From Stomorhina lunata (lineage: Eukaryota; Arthropoda; Insecta; Diptera; Rhiniidae): a DNA stretch of 64,000 nucleotides. Made by a program: the position numbers and the translations under genes. How positions within the stretch are numbered: position 1 is the stretch's first letter; every line of letters starts with the position of its first letter. This document shows, one piece after another, positions 33,705 to 45,200 of this stretch. The stretch covers positions 114,847,600 through 114,911,599 of the forward strand of contig OW121744.1 of NCBI GenBank assembly GCA_933228675.1, read 5' to 3'. The notes under the pieces were generated by a model, which did not search any database, was not told where the DNA came from, and saw only the letters and a list, made by a program, of their open reading frames with translations.

Positions 33705-34965
33705 CAATAATGCAAGGTTTTCTATCTATCTATTACATTAATAAATAATAAATAAATGTAATAGACTAGGATCAAATGCGAATTATTTATATTTTGACTA
33801 ATAAAAAACTTAACTACATATTATAATTTTATAAAAAAAACAGCAAAAGAAATTGTAATAAAATTTAATCTAAAAATCATTCAAACATATTTCATTGAAA
33901 AGTCCGCCTTAAAATTTTTCAACAATTTCCAACACATTTCAGCAACTGTTACAAGGCTCATTATCGGAAACCAGCCCTCGTTTTAAATGAACATAAAAAC
34001 AACACCTACAAAATTTTCTCAAAATAAAAAGAAAAAAGTAGCAAAACTGTACTAAAATCCAATTTAAATTAAAAGCAATTGAAATAGAATAAAAAGAAAA
34101 ATCCCACATTCCAGCATCTGTTTAACATTTAACGAAAAAGCGAATGAATGTCATTCAAGAAAATGTTGGAAAAATCTAATGGAAAAACAAGGCTCAACTA
34201 AAAGGCATTTAGCTAAAAACTCATATCTAATCTAAATACATGTTGCATTTTCTTCATTTAATGGTTGACTGAAAGGAGAGGGAAAAAGAAAACGTGAAAA
34301 TGTGTGGCACAGGATGCGCTTGATGGCGCATTACATTTGCGCAAGCGTGTTAGCTAAAAGATACAGAAACTATCTGAAGCCTAAAAGCAATAACTCAGCA
34401 GCATCTTGGGTTTATCCTCCTCGATATGACATTATGACTTACAGACGACAACATTTGTTGTCTAAGTCATTCTGTCAGAAATGGAGGAAAAAAAAGAGCA
34501 ATTAGCCCGGATACGATTTCACATGTTTGTTTTATCAAGCGGCATAAAATTACAAATCTTTTTCGAGTGAAACAACAACAAAAACATTTTAGAAAGGACT
34601 TTATATCGAACACTTTAAATTTTTACAAAAACTAAAAAAAATTTGGAAAATGCTCTAGAAATTTCAAGTGCTTGGGATTGCAGTCTGTCTGTCTGTCCAT
34701 AGGACCGTCTGTCTTTGTTATCAGCGAGTGAGCGAGTGGTGCTACGTGAAATAGATTCAAAATTATCACTTTTTGTCATTGTTACAAGACAAATACACAA
34801 GATTTGTAAACATAGAAATTTTTTATTTGTCCTCAAATTGTAAATTTTGTTTGTATTTGGATTTTTGTTCAAATAACGCCATTTTTTAATAAAATGATTG
34901 CACTATTTTCTAAAGATAGTGATAGTTTAAGTCAGTGATGAAAAGGAGTAAATTCATTAATATAA
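33705..34965. other. Single-copy-looking intergenic DNA
   Basis: No gene supported. A pyrimidine-rich GTCTGTCTGTCTGTCC tract lies near 34683. The frames at 34302-34505 (+) and 34615-34872 (-) lack domains and any repeat-independent support. Confidence 0.5.
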
Positions 34966-36675
34966 GAACTAGAAAAGAAGTAGCAGAGAACTAGAACAGA
35001 ACTAGAACAGAACTAGAACAGAACTAGAACAGAACTAGAACAGAACTAGAACAGAACTAGAACAGAACTAGAACAGAACTAGAACAGAACTAGAACAGAA
35101 CTAGAACAGAACTAGAACAGAACAGAACTAGAACAGAACAGAACTAGAACAGAACTAGAACAGAACTAGAACAGAACTAGAACAGAACTAGAACAGAACT
35201 AGAACAGAACTAGAACAGAACTAGAACAGAACTAGAACAGAACTAGAACAGAACTAGAACAGAACTAGAACAGAACTAGAACAGAACTAGAACAGAACTA
35301 GAACAGAACTAGAACAGAACTAGAACAGAACTAGAACAGAACTAGAACAGTACTAGAACAGAACTAGAACAGAACTAGAACAGAACTAGAACAGAACTAG
35401 AACAGAACTAGAACAGAACTAGAACAGAACTAGAACAGAACTAGAACAGAACTAGAACAGAACTAGAACAGAACTAGAACAGAACTAGAACAGAACTAGA
35501 ACAGAACTAGAACAGAACTAGAACAGAACTAGAACAGAACTAGAACAGAACTAGAACAGAACTAGAACAGAACTAGAACAGAACTAGAACAGAACTAGAA
35601 CAGAACTAGAACAGAACTAGAACAGAACTAGAACAGAACTAGAACAGAACTAGAACAGAACTAGAACAGAACTAGAACAGAACTAGAACAGAACTAGAAC
35701 AGAACTAGAACAGAACTAGAACAGAACTAGAACAGAACTAGAACAGAACAGAACTAGAACAGAACTAGAACAGAACTAGAACAGAACTAGAACAGAACTA
35801 GAACAGAACAGAACAGAACTAGAACAGAACTAGAACAGAACTAGAACAGAACTAGAACAGAACAGAACTAGAACAGAACTAGAACAGAACTAGAACAGAA
35901 CTAGAACAGAACTAGAACAGAACAGAACTAGAACAGAACTAGAACAGAACTAGAACAGAACTAGAACAGAACTAGAACAGAACTAGAACAGAACTAGAAC
36001 AGAACTAGAACAGAACTAGAACAGAACTAGAACAGAACTAGAACAGAACTAGAACAGTACTAGAACAGAACTAGAACAGAACTAGAACAGAACTAGAACA
36101 GAACTAGAACAGAACTAAAACAGAACTAGAACAGAACTAGAACAGAACTAGAACAGAACTAGAACAGAACTAGAACAGAACTAGAACAGAACTAGAACAG
36201 AACTAGAACAGAACTAGAACAGAACTAGAACAGAACTAGAACAGAACTAGAACAGAACTAGAACAGAACTAGAACAGAACTAGAACAGAACTAGAACAGA
36301 ACTAGAACAGAACTAGAACAGAACTAGAACAGAACTAGAACAGAACTAGAACAGAACTAGAACAGAACTAGAACAGAACTAGAACAGAACTAGAACAGAA
36401 CTAGAACAGAACTAGAACAGAACTAGAACAGAACTAGAACAGAACTAGAACAGAACTAGAACAGAACTAGAACAGAACTAGAACAGAACTAGAACAGAAC
36501 TAGAACAGAACTAGAACAGAACTAGAACAGAACTAGAACAGAACTAGAACAGAACTAGAACAGAACTAGAACAGAACTAGAACAGAACTAGAACAGAACT
36601 AGAACAGAACTAGAACAGAACTAGAACAGAACTAGAACAGAACTAGAACAGAACTAGAACAGAACTAGAACAGAA
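34966..36675 (+). repeat. 11-bp minisatellite array 3 (AGAACTAGAAC)
   Basis: About 1.71 kb, roughly 155 units. Variants are few: AGTACTAGAAC near 35349 and 36057, one AACTAAAAC near 36114, and six or so sites where a unit is shortened to AGAAC (GAACAGAACAGAAC near 35117, 35135, 35747, 35807, 35861, 35921). The recurrent spacing of the last two (60 bp) shows local segmental duplication. It is followed by single-copy sequence with no CAAGTAAG border. Confidence 0.97.
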
Positions 36676-37569
36676 TCATAAAAAATCACTTGTTAATAAA
36701 ATACAAAACTTTATACAATTCTAATCAAAAGGTCAAAGGTTACAAGATCAAACCAAAATTCTTTTGAAATTCAACATTTTTTTTTTAAATTGAACAGAAA
36801 AAAGATCAACAATTTTAAATTCTAAAGAACCTGAACAAATTTACCTTAAAAATGTGACAATTTTTAAGATGAGAAAACAAAAGGTTGAAGGACCTAAAGT
36901 GAAGGCTAAATGGGATCAACAAAATTGATTTCCACTAAAAAAGTGTAAGGACCAGCAGAATATGAGCGAGTCAGAAAGATTCTTTTACTGAAAAAAAAAA
37001 TTAAAACGTTTATAAAGGATTCTTTCTTTATATAAGGATACACGAACGTCGTCATAAGCGTTCCCTATTGTTCAAACAATAGAGATCGGAACAATAGAGG
37101 CATGAAGTTTAACGCGAGTTTAAAGTGTGTGATGAGTGAGTAGAGCGAGTGGAGAGAGAGAGAGAGAGAGAGTATTGAATATCATTTTTGGTATTGAAAA
37201 ACATAAAAACCAATATCCTTTTAGAAAGTAAAAATATTTTGAAAAATTTGTTTTTGTCGACGTTTTAAGGTATAAATTACCAAAATTGGGTTCCAATAAA
37301 AAAGAGGGTATAAAAGTCAAAATGTTTGCTAAGGTTTTTAGGTAATTTGAGATCTTCTTGGAGACGCGGTCATATAAAAAAATCATTTAAAATTATTAAG
37401 ATGATTTTTTTAAGGAAAAAAATGTATTCAAAATCAAACCCCTATAATTTTTAGACTTTAGTGAATTTTCTAATATTAAGGGTTAAATGTTTATATAAAA
37501 TGTCATTAATGTCTGGTATTCAATTGTCATTTACTTTGCCACTATTTGTCATTAAATAAAAATTTCAAA
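36676..37569. other. Intergenic DNA with a GA microsatellite
   Basis: Single-copy-looking sequence with no gene. A perfect GA run lies at about 37152-37172. The minus frame at 37120-37386 uses the complement of this run (Ser/Leu repeats at its C-terminus) and is not credible as a protein. Confidence 0.6.
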
Positions 37570-39495
37570 TATTTATTGAATGTTTGTACCCTAACAATTT
37601 TATATTTTTATATGAAAAATTTTCTAATTTGTACCCTAACAATTTTATATTTTTATATGAAAAATTTTCTATAAAAATTTTTTATATGAAAAATTTTCTA
37701 TAAAAATTTTTTATATGAAAAATTTTCTATAACAATTTTTTGTATGAAAAATTTTCTATAAAAATTTTTTATATGAAAAATTTTATATAAAAATTTTTAT
37801 ATGAAAAATTTTCTATAAAAATTTTTTATATGAAAAATTTTCTATAAAAATTTTTTATATGAAAAAATTTCTATAAAATTTTTTTATGAAAAATTTTCTA
37901 TAAAAATTTTTTATATGAAAAATTTTCTATAAAAATTTTTTATATGAAAAATTTTCTATAAAAATTTTTATATAAAAAATTTTCTTTAAAAATTTTTATA
38001 TGAAACATTTTCTATAAAAATTTTTATATAAAAAATTTTCTATAAAAATTTTTTATATGAAAAATTTTCTATAAAAATTTTTAATATGAAAAATTTTATA
38101 TGAAAAATTTTCTATAAAAATTTTTAATATGAAAAATTTTATATAAAATTTTTTATATGAAAAATTTTCTATAAACATTTTTTATATGAAAAAATTTCTA
38201 TAAAATTTTTTTATGAAAAATTTTCTATAAAAATTTTTTATATGAAAAATTTTCTATAAAAAATTTTCTATAAAAATTTTTATATAAAAAATTTTCTATA
38301 AAAATTTTTATATAAAAAATTTTGTATAAAAATTTTTATATAAAAAATTTTCTATAAAAATTTTTTATATAAAAAATTTTCTATATAAAATTTTTATATA
38401 AAAAATTTTCTATATAAAATTTTTATATGAAAAATTTTCTATAAAAATTTTTTATATAAAAAATTTTCTATAAAAATTTTTAATATGAAAATTTTTTTAA
38501 ACATTTTTTATATAAAAAATTTTTATATGAAAAATTTTCTATAAAAATTTTTTATATGAAAAATTTTCTGTAAAAATTTTTTATATTAAAAATTTTCTAT
38601 AAAAATTTTTTATATTAAAAATTTTCTATAAAAATTTTTTATATGAAAAATTTTCTATAAAAATTTTTTATATGAAAAATTTTCTATAAAAATTTTTTAT
38701 ATGAAAAATTTTCTATAAAAATTTTTTATATGAAAAATTTTCTATAAAAATTTTTTATATGAAAAATTTTCTATAAAAATTTTTTATATGAAAAATTTTC
38801 TATAAAAATTTTTTATATGAAAAATTTTTTATATGAAAAATTTTCTATAAAAAATTTTTATATGAAAAATTTTCTATAAAAATTTTTTATATGAAAAATT
38901 TTCTATAAAAATTTTTTATATGAAAAATTTTCTATAAAAAATTTTTATATGAAAAATTTTCTATAAAAAAATTTTATATGAAAAATTTTCTATAAAAAAT
39001 TTTTATATGAAAAATTTTCTATAAAAATTTTTTATATGAAAAATTTTCTATAAAAATTTTTTATATGAAAAATTTTCTATAAAAATTTTTATATAAAAAT
39101 TTTTTATATGAAAAATTTTCTATAAAAATTTTTATATGAAAAATTTTCTATAAAAATTTTTTATTAGAAAAATTTTCTATAAAAATTTTTTATATAAAAA
39201 ATTTTCTATAAAAATTTTTTATTTAAAAAATTTTCTATATAAAATTTTTATATGAAAAATTTTCTATAAAAATTTTTTATATGAAAAATTTTCTATAAAA
39301 ACTTTTTATATGAAAAATTTTCTATAAAAGTTTTTTATATGAAAAATTTTCTAGAAAAATTTTTTATACGAAAAATTTTCTATAAAAATTTTTAAATGAA
39401 AAATTTTTTATAAAAAATGTTTTATGAAAAATTTTCTATATTTTAAAAAAAAATTTTATAAAAATTTTTTTATGAAAAATTTTATAGAAATTTTT
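37570..39495. repeat. AT-rich tandem array, about 30-bp unit (TATATGAAAAATTTTCTATA)
   Basis: About 64 units with the core TATATGAAAAATTTTCTATA and A/T filler AAAATTTTT. Variants alternate TATGAAAAA and TATAAAAAA. Each unit is nearly self-complementary (AAAAATTTT), so single strands could form many small hairpins. The core is related to the array at 1691-2215. There is almost no G or C except in the ATGA and TTCT positions. Confidence 0.95.
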
Positions 39496-42405
39496 TTTCT
39501 CGGATATCCTTTGTCATAAAATCTGTAACCTCCAGACCTCCTTTTCTCACTCAAAATCCTTTGTAATAACTTTAATATTGACACGTTTTTTTAAAATCTC
39601 CCAAATTATTATGTATATTCTTCTTCCCCGAAATCTCAATCTAAATAAAATCATATTGAAACTATTAAAGAAAATATGTGACTCCCTCCCTTTTTTTATA
39701 ACAATATTAGAAAAACAAAGTGTCATTTTTGAAAACATTTTCCTTGTCATTCATTTTCTTTACAAAAAAATCAAAATTTATGATTTTTTAACCAAATCAT
39801 AAATTTTGAAAGGATATTTTTTGTATGCCTTCTATAATTTTCAAAATCAATTTTCTTTGCACTTGTATTTTTTAAATATGGGTTTAATAATGAGATGTAA
39901 AGAAGAAAGAAAAAGTCATAAACATGTCCTCCTCCTCGTCTTTCTCTTGTAAAGCAAATCAAGAGAAATCCATGACAAAAGGATCTTTTACAAAAAACCT
40001 GCAATACAGGATTCGAATTACAAAAGAGATACATTTTTTTCCAATTTCTAGAGAAGAAAGAGAAACGGTTTGTGCTTGTAATAAAACTTTGAACATTTTT
40101 TTTTCAAAACTAAAGAAATTAGGAAAAATACGACAAAATATTGGGGTAATTTTGAATTTTCTATAAATTCTTTTTTTTTTTTTGAAAAATTGATTTCAAT
40201 TGTAAATAACTTTAAGAAAAGTTTGTGTAATTTTTTGAAAAATTAATTTGAGAAACTCCTATATATTAGGATTTAATATATATTATAAAAAATTTAATAT
40301 CTTTTATAAATTAGAAGATATAAGCATTTATATATTTGCAGACTTTTCAAAAATTTTAATTTTTTTCAGAGTTTTTAGCAATTTATAGACTTCCTATCTA
40401 GGTTTTCATTTATGTCTAATTTATTTTCAAAATACGTTACAAATTTTAAATGTATTTAAGAAACAAAGAAGCGCAAAAACTAATTTGCATAAAAATTACA
40501 CGAAAATCTCTATTTGGCAAAAAAAATATTAAACAAACACTTAAATTAAACCAGCCCACTGTGTCTTTCTATCGGTCTGTCTTCCTTTCTAAAGGAAATT
40601 AGAGCAATTTATAAATTTTAAAGAAATCAATAGAAAACGCCATAAGAATCGATTGAAAATTGATTATATAGATCAAAAGCAAAGACAGCAGGACGAAACC
40701 GAAAAAAAGCGTGAGAACATTTTTCCAAAGTCTCCTGAGTTAGGCTAGCAAAAGAGTTAAGGCCGTTTGCAGAAAGAAAAATTTGCATAAAATTTGCATA
40801 ATTCTTGAAGATTTTCAGAAAATTAAGGTAAAAATTATGCAAATTTTCTTTATAAAGAAAAAACAAAACAGAAAATTGTTCTTGCTTTGCAAAATGTTTC
40901 TAAGGTAACCTTTAACCCCTTTGTCTTTGTCTTGGAAGGAAAAGGAAATTGTCATTAAATATGCATAAGATTGTGTGTGTGTGTGTTCGAGGATATGCAA
41001 TTTTCCCTCCCCAGGGTGCAAGACAATCACGGAAAATATTTGATGGATTTAAACATATGACCCTCAAGAACACAGTGGGGTGACCGTTCTTGTTTGCTTT
41101 TGTTGTCTTTTATGGCCTAAGGTCACTAAACCCCTACTGCTCATCTAACGCCGGCGTTGCTGATTACTTAAGAATTTATGGATAAGAAAATGTAACCTTC
41201 TTTCCCTTCGTCTGTCTTTAAGATTTTGCACATGCGCAAATTTCTTTAACTCAATTTGTGTTTAAGTATAAGAGAGAGGGAGAGAGAGTTAAGAGTTTAA
41301 TTATGCTTAGAACACTCTCTAATTAACCCCAGGGGATTCTTGAATCATGAAGAGAATATGTGTGTTCTTCATATGACATCATCTCTTACACAGAGTGAGG
41401 ACAAAAAAACGTGCCTTTTTGTGATAGGCAAGAATTTTCTTTAAAGGTCCATTTATTCCTCACAACAATGGTTCTAGCAAATTTTCTTCTTACTTTTAAA
41501 TTGTTTAAAAAAATTTGCATTCTTTTAAATTTTCTCACTTTTACTTTTCTTTGTGCTTAAGAAAAAGAAAATTTACATAATTTTCTTTAACATTTACATC
41601 GCCATCAACACCACAGCCATCATCCATCGTCATCATCATCTTAGTAGTCATCATCTCAGTGATGTTTGATCATAATTTTTATTTATATACATCCACTGTT
41701 GCTTTTTATGCAAATTAGTTTCGAAAAGTGTGAGAATTTGGCTTTTGAAAAATTTCATCACTCATCCCAATTTATAACAAACAACCCTTTTTCTTTCAAA
41801 ATTATGCAAATTTCCCAAAAAAATATTTTAATAGATATTTATGATCATCTTCTTTTCTAGTTTCAATTAAAAAAAAATTGTGTTTTCTAATTTGCATTTT
41901 GGAAAATTTTGCATTCCCTTACATGAAGATGATCCTTTTTTTGTTTGTTGCAATCAATCCTTTTAGTCCAAAGAGCAAAATTACAGGAGTTATGCAGAAA
42001 TGTTTTTTTTTTGTAAAATGCAAAAATCTTTTTGGATCGTGAGAAAATTTTCTTAACTAATTTGCATAATTTTTCTTGTAATGCGGGTTTCTATAAAAAA
42101 ATTAAAATTCTTTTGTTATCTAAAATTATGCCTAAGATTACGTGATCTAACAAAGATTGTGCTTTTTCTGCTAAATTTTCTTGCCTGGGGAAAACTATTT
42201 CATATATTACGAAATTTGCATAAATTTGTTTGTAACCTGCTTTACATAGCGAAAATTTGTACTAGATAGTTAGTTTTAAGGAAACAGGTGTCCTGATCAA
42301 AAAATTCTTTAGATTATGAGGAAAACATGACTTTGGCTTTAATTTTCTGTTTTAGGATTAAGGACAATAAGGAAAGAGAAAAAAAGATTCAAAATTAAAG
42401 AAATT
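39496..42405. other. Longest single-copy-looking stretch of the window
   Basis: No exon could be supported on either strand. Overlapping opposite frames at 39547-40166, and those at 40627-41030, 41666-41860 and 42081-42269, have AT-driven composition and no domains. The middle (41040-41180) is less AT-rich, with GTGGGGTGACCG and CGCCGGCG patches. The notable content is the octamer cluster listed separately, plus a CATCATCATC tract near 41630. Confidence 0.5.
40483..42221. promoter_or_regulatory. Candidate enhancer: ten perfect ATTTGCAT octamers
   Basis: Exact ATTTGCAT or its complement ATGCAAAT starts at 40483, 40781, 40792, 40837, 41513, 41708, 41804, 41890, 42060 and 42214. This octamer is the classical POU-domain binding site (fly Nubbin/Pdm, Vvl class). 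In DNA of this composition about 0.1-0.2 would be expected in 1.7 kb by a simple base-frequency estimate. Only scattered single copies were noticed elsewhere (near 20817, 48212, 56236). The copies are not in a tandem repeat and stand in both orientations, as in homotypic site clusters of enhancers. Function is inferred. Confidence 0.4.
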
Positions 42406-42406
42406 C

Positions 42407-42510
42407 ATGTTGCCCTGACTGGGGTTCGTACCCAGGCTAAATATGATATGTTATGCTTAGTAAACGACATGCTAACCAACTAAGCTACATTAGCCTCATT
42501 GTGGTACTGT
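42407..42510 (-). mobile_element. tRNA-derived SINE head, copy 2
   Basis: The minus strand reads GTAGCTTAGTTGGTTAGC (A box and D-arm-like, complement at 42470-42488), then about 45 nt later CTGGGTACGAACCCCAG (B box; T-stem CTGGG/CCCAG, complement near 42418-42435). The anticodon arm is not well formed and no acceptor stem closes, so this is a tRNA-like SINE head, not a functional tRNA. It shares GAAATTCATGTTGCC and the B-box flank with copy 1. Confidence 0.65.
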
Positions 42511-45200
42511 AACTTTTGGATAGCATACAGAGGCTGTTTAGCAAATTTGCTTAATTTTTCACTTAATACAATAAAGAGCCTTAACTGGAGGATCCTTTCC
42601 TTGAAATTATAGAACCAATAGAAATCCGATGCTTCTTTTTTAGTACAGAATTGTGAGGCCTTGAATTTGGCAACCTTTTATTATCTTTAGCTCATGACAT
42701 TCCATTCTATATTATCTTGGAAGTAACTGTTTGATTCAATTTTACTTCATTTCTTACATAGTTCAGCGAAGCTGGAGTATCTTTCCATGACATCTCAGAA
42801 GCAATAGACCAAAAAGTATTTAAAATTCGTTGCTTCTTCATTACGGCCTTAGGGGCTGTTCACATATTACGTAACGCTGTTAGGGAGGGGAGAGGGGGTA
42901 TGACTTTTGTTACGGTAGAGGAATTTTGTATGCGTATTTCTATTAAAATGTGTCACACAGGGGTTGGAGGGGGTTCAAAATCTGCAAAAATAGCATTACA
43001 TAATATGTGAACAGTACCTTATGAGGTTGAATTTGAAGTTATCCAGCCTATTTGGACAACCTTTTAGACAATTTGCTTTTTTTTACAACATTCCATCCAA
43101 GAAGCACTTCTTAAAGGAATCATTCGTAAGAATAACGCTATGTTCTATGATCGATGGAACCTTCATTATCTCGGAAACATATTGTGGTTATGTTATTAAT
43201 GGACGATATATAGAATCTTTGTTCCAAATTGACTTTATTCTCTACTTAATTCAACAAATTGGCTAAACTGGAGCATCAACTATTCGGAATTCAAATTTAT
43301 AAATTAATCGATGCTTCCTCTTAATGACTTTAATTTGAGAAAGTTTGGATTTTATTTGATTTAACATCTTAATGAAACTTCTCCAAAATAGGATCATGCA
43401 ATGAATTGCTACGTGAGCTAGATGTTGATAATCATAGAAACAATTAGTGAGGATGACGTTATTTTCCATGATCGATGGAACCTTCGTTATCTCGGAAACA
43501 TATTGTCGTTATATTATTAATGGACGATATATAGAGGTTTTGTTCTAAATTAATTTTAATCTCTACTTAATTCAACAAAGTGACCACAACAGGAACATTA
43601 TTTCCTTCGCACCACATATGTGACTTATTAACGACCATGATCGGAGTCCAGCGCTTTCTGTCAATAACTTTATTGTGTGACAGTTTGGAGTTCATTTGAT
43701 TTTTTGTAGAAGATGTTAACATTCCAATGAAGCTTCTCCAAAATAGGATCATAAAAGCAATTAATACATGAGCAAGATGTTGATAATCATAGAAACAATT
43801 CATGAGGATGACGTCATGTTCCATGATCGATGGAACCTTCGTTATCTCGGAAACATATTGTGTTTATGTTATTAATGGACGATATCTAGAGGTTTTGTTT
43901 CAAATTGACTTTACTCTCTACTTAATTCAACAAAGTGACCGAATAGGATCATCATTTCCTTCGCACTCTACATGTAACTTATTTACGACCATGATGGGAA
44001 TCCAGAGCTTTCTCTTAATGACTTTATTGGGTGACAGTTTGGAGTTTGTTTAATTTATTAAGGAAAATGTTAACATCCCAATGGAGCTTCTCCAAAAAAA
44101 AAATCATAGAAACAATTGATAGAAACAATTCATAAGGATGACGTTATGTTCCATGATCGATGGAACCTTCGTTATCTCGGAAACATATTGTATTTATGTT
44201 ATTAATGGACGATATCTAGAGGTTTTGTTTCAAATTGACTTTACTCTCTACTTAATTCAACAAAGTGACCGAATAGGATCATCATTTCCTTCGCACTCTA
44301 CATGTAACTTATTTACGACCATGATGGGAATCCAGAGCTTTCTCTTAATGACTTTATTGGGTGACAGTTTGGAGTTTGTTTAATTTATTAAGGAAAATGT
44401 TAACATCCCAATGGAGCTTCTCCAAAATAGAATCATAGAAACAATTGATATGTGAGCATGATGTTGATGATCATAGAAACAATTCATGAGGATGACGTTA
44501 TATTCAATGATCGATGGAAGCTTTATCATCTCGGAAACATATTGCGATTATGTTATAAATGGACATTAAATAGAGGCTTTGTTCCAACTTAATCTTGTTC
44601 TTTACTTAATTTCACAAAGGGACCAAACTGGGTCATCATCCGCTTCACATTCCACAATTGAACTAATTTATGACCATGATGGGTATCCAATGCTTCCTCT
44701 CATTGACTTTATTGGATGACAGTTTGGAGTTGGTTTGATTTTCTATAGAAGATGTTAACATTTCAATAGAGTTTCTCCAAAATAGGATTATAAAAGCAAT
44801 GGTTACAAGAGCTTGATGTTGATGATCATAGATGAATTCAATTCGTATGCAAATTGATGATGATCATAGAAGCAATTGTTTTATGAGCATGATGTCTTCT
44901 TTTACAACCGATAGCATCTTCGTTAGCTCGAAAAGGTATTATGATTTTGTAGTCTATGGAAAGCACATAACGCTTCAGTTCAAATTTTGCCCATTTCTTT
45001 AACAAATTCAGCGAAGGTATCCAACTGGAGCATCTTTCCTTAATATTCTACAAGTACATTATTCGTGATCTTAACATTATGACCTATCATCTTAGTTTCC
45101 TCACAAAAATTTATTGTATCGAAATCCATTCGAAGATAGTTCTCCAATGTTTCAATGGTCATCTCCAAAATGAGTTGCCTAAAAGTTTTTTTATTTGCGG
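42511..45200 (+). repeat. Degenerate tandem repeat, unit about 330-355 bp
   Basis: The marker ATGATCGATGGAACCTTC(G/A)TTATCTCGG occurs near 43146, 43471, 43824, 44154 and (diverged) 44508. The units at 43802-44130 and 44138-44470 are almost identical; outer units are strongly diverged, the leftmost being split by a MITE (42852-43018). The central units keep an 81-83-codon frame (43802-44053, 44138-44383: ...MIDGTFVISETYC.YVINGR...), also open on the opposite strand in two units (43263-43469, 43567-43824), but other units have stops. I treat the frames as repeat-borne, not genes. Confidence 0.8.
42852..43018 (+). mobile_element. PIF/Harbinger-like MITE, copy 1 (167 bp)
   Basis: Ends are GGGGCTGTTCACATATTACG and, in reverse complement, GGTACTGTTCACATATTATG, a near-perfect inverted repeat of about 27 bp. 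They are flanked by the 3-bp duplication TTA (42849-42851 and 43019-43021). TTA duplications and GGG-starting ends are the hallmark of PIF/Harbinger. The interior contains GAGGAATTTTGTATGCG and G-rich GGGAGGGGAGAGGGGG segments shared with copy 2 at 58775-58912. Confidence 0.8.

Noticed and set aside
42407..42510. Functional tRNA gene on the minus strand
   Set aside because: T-arm and D-arm are recognisable, but the anticodon stem has mismatches, the A-to-B spacing is long, and no acceptor stem closes; a related copy elsewhere supports a SINE.
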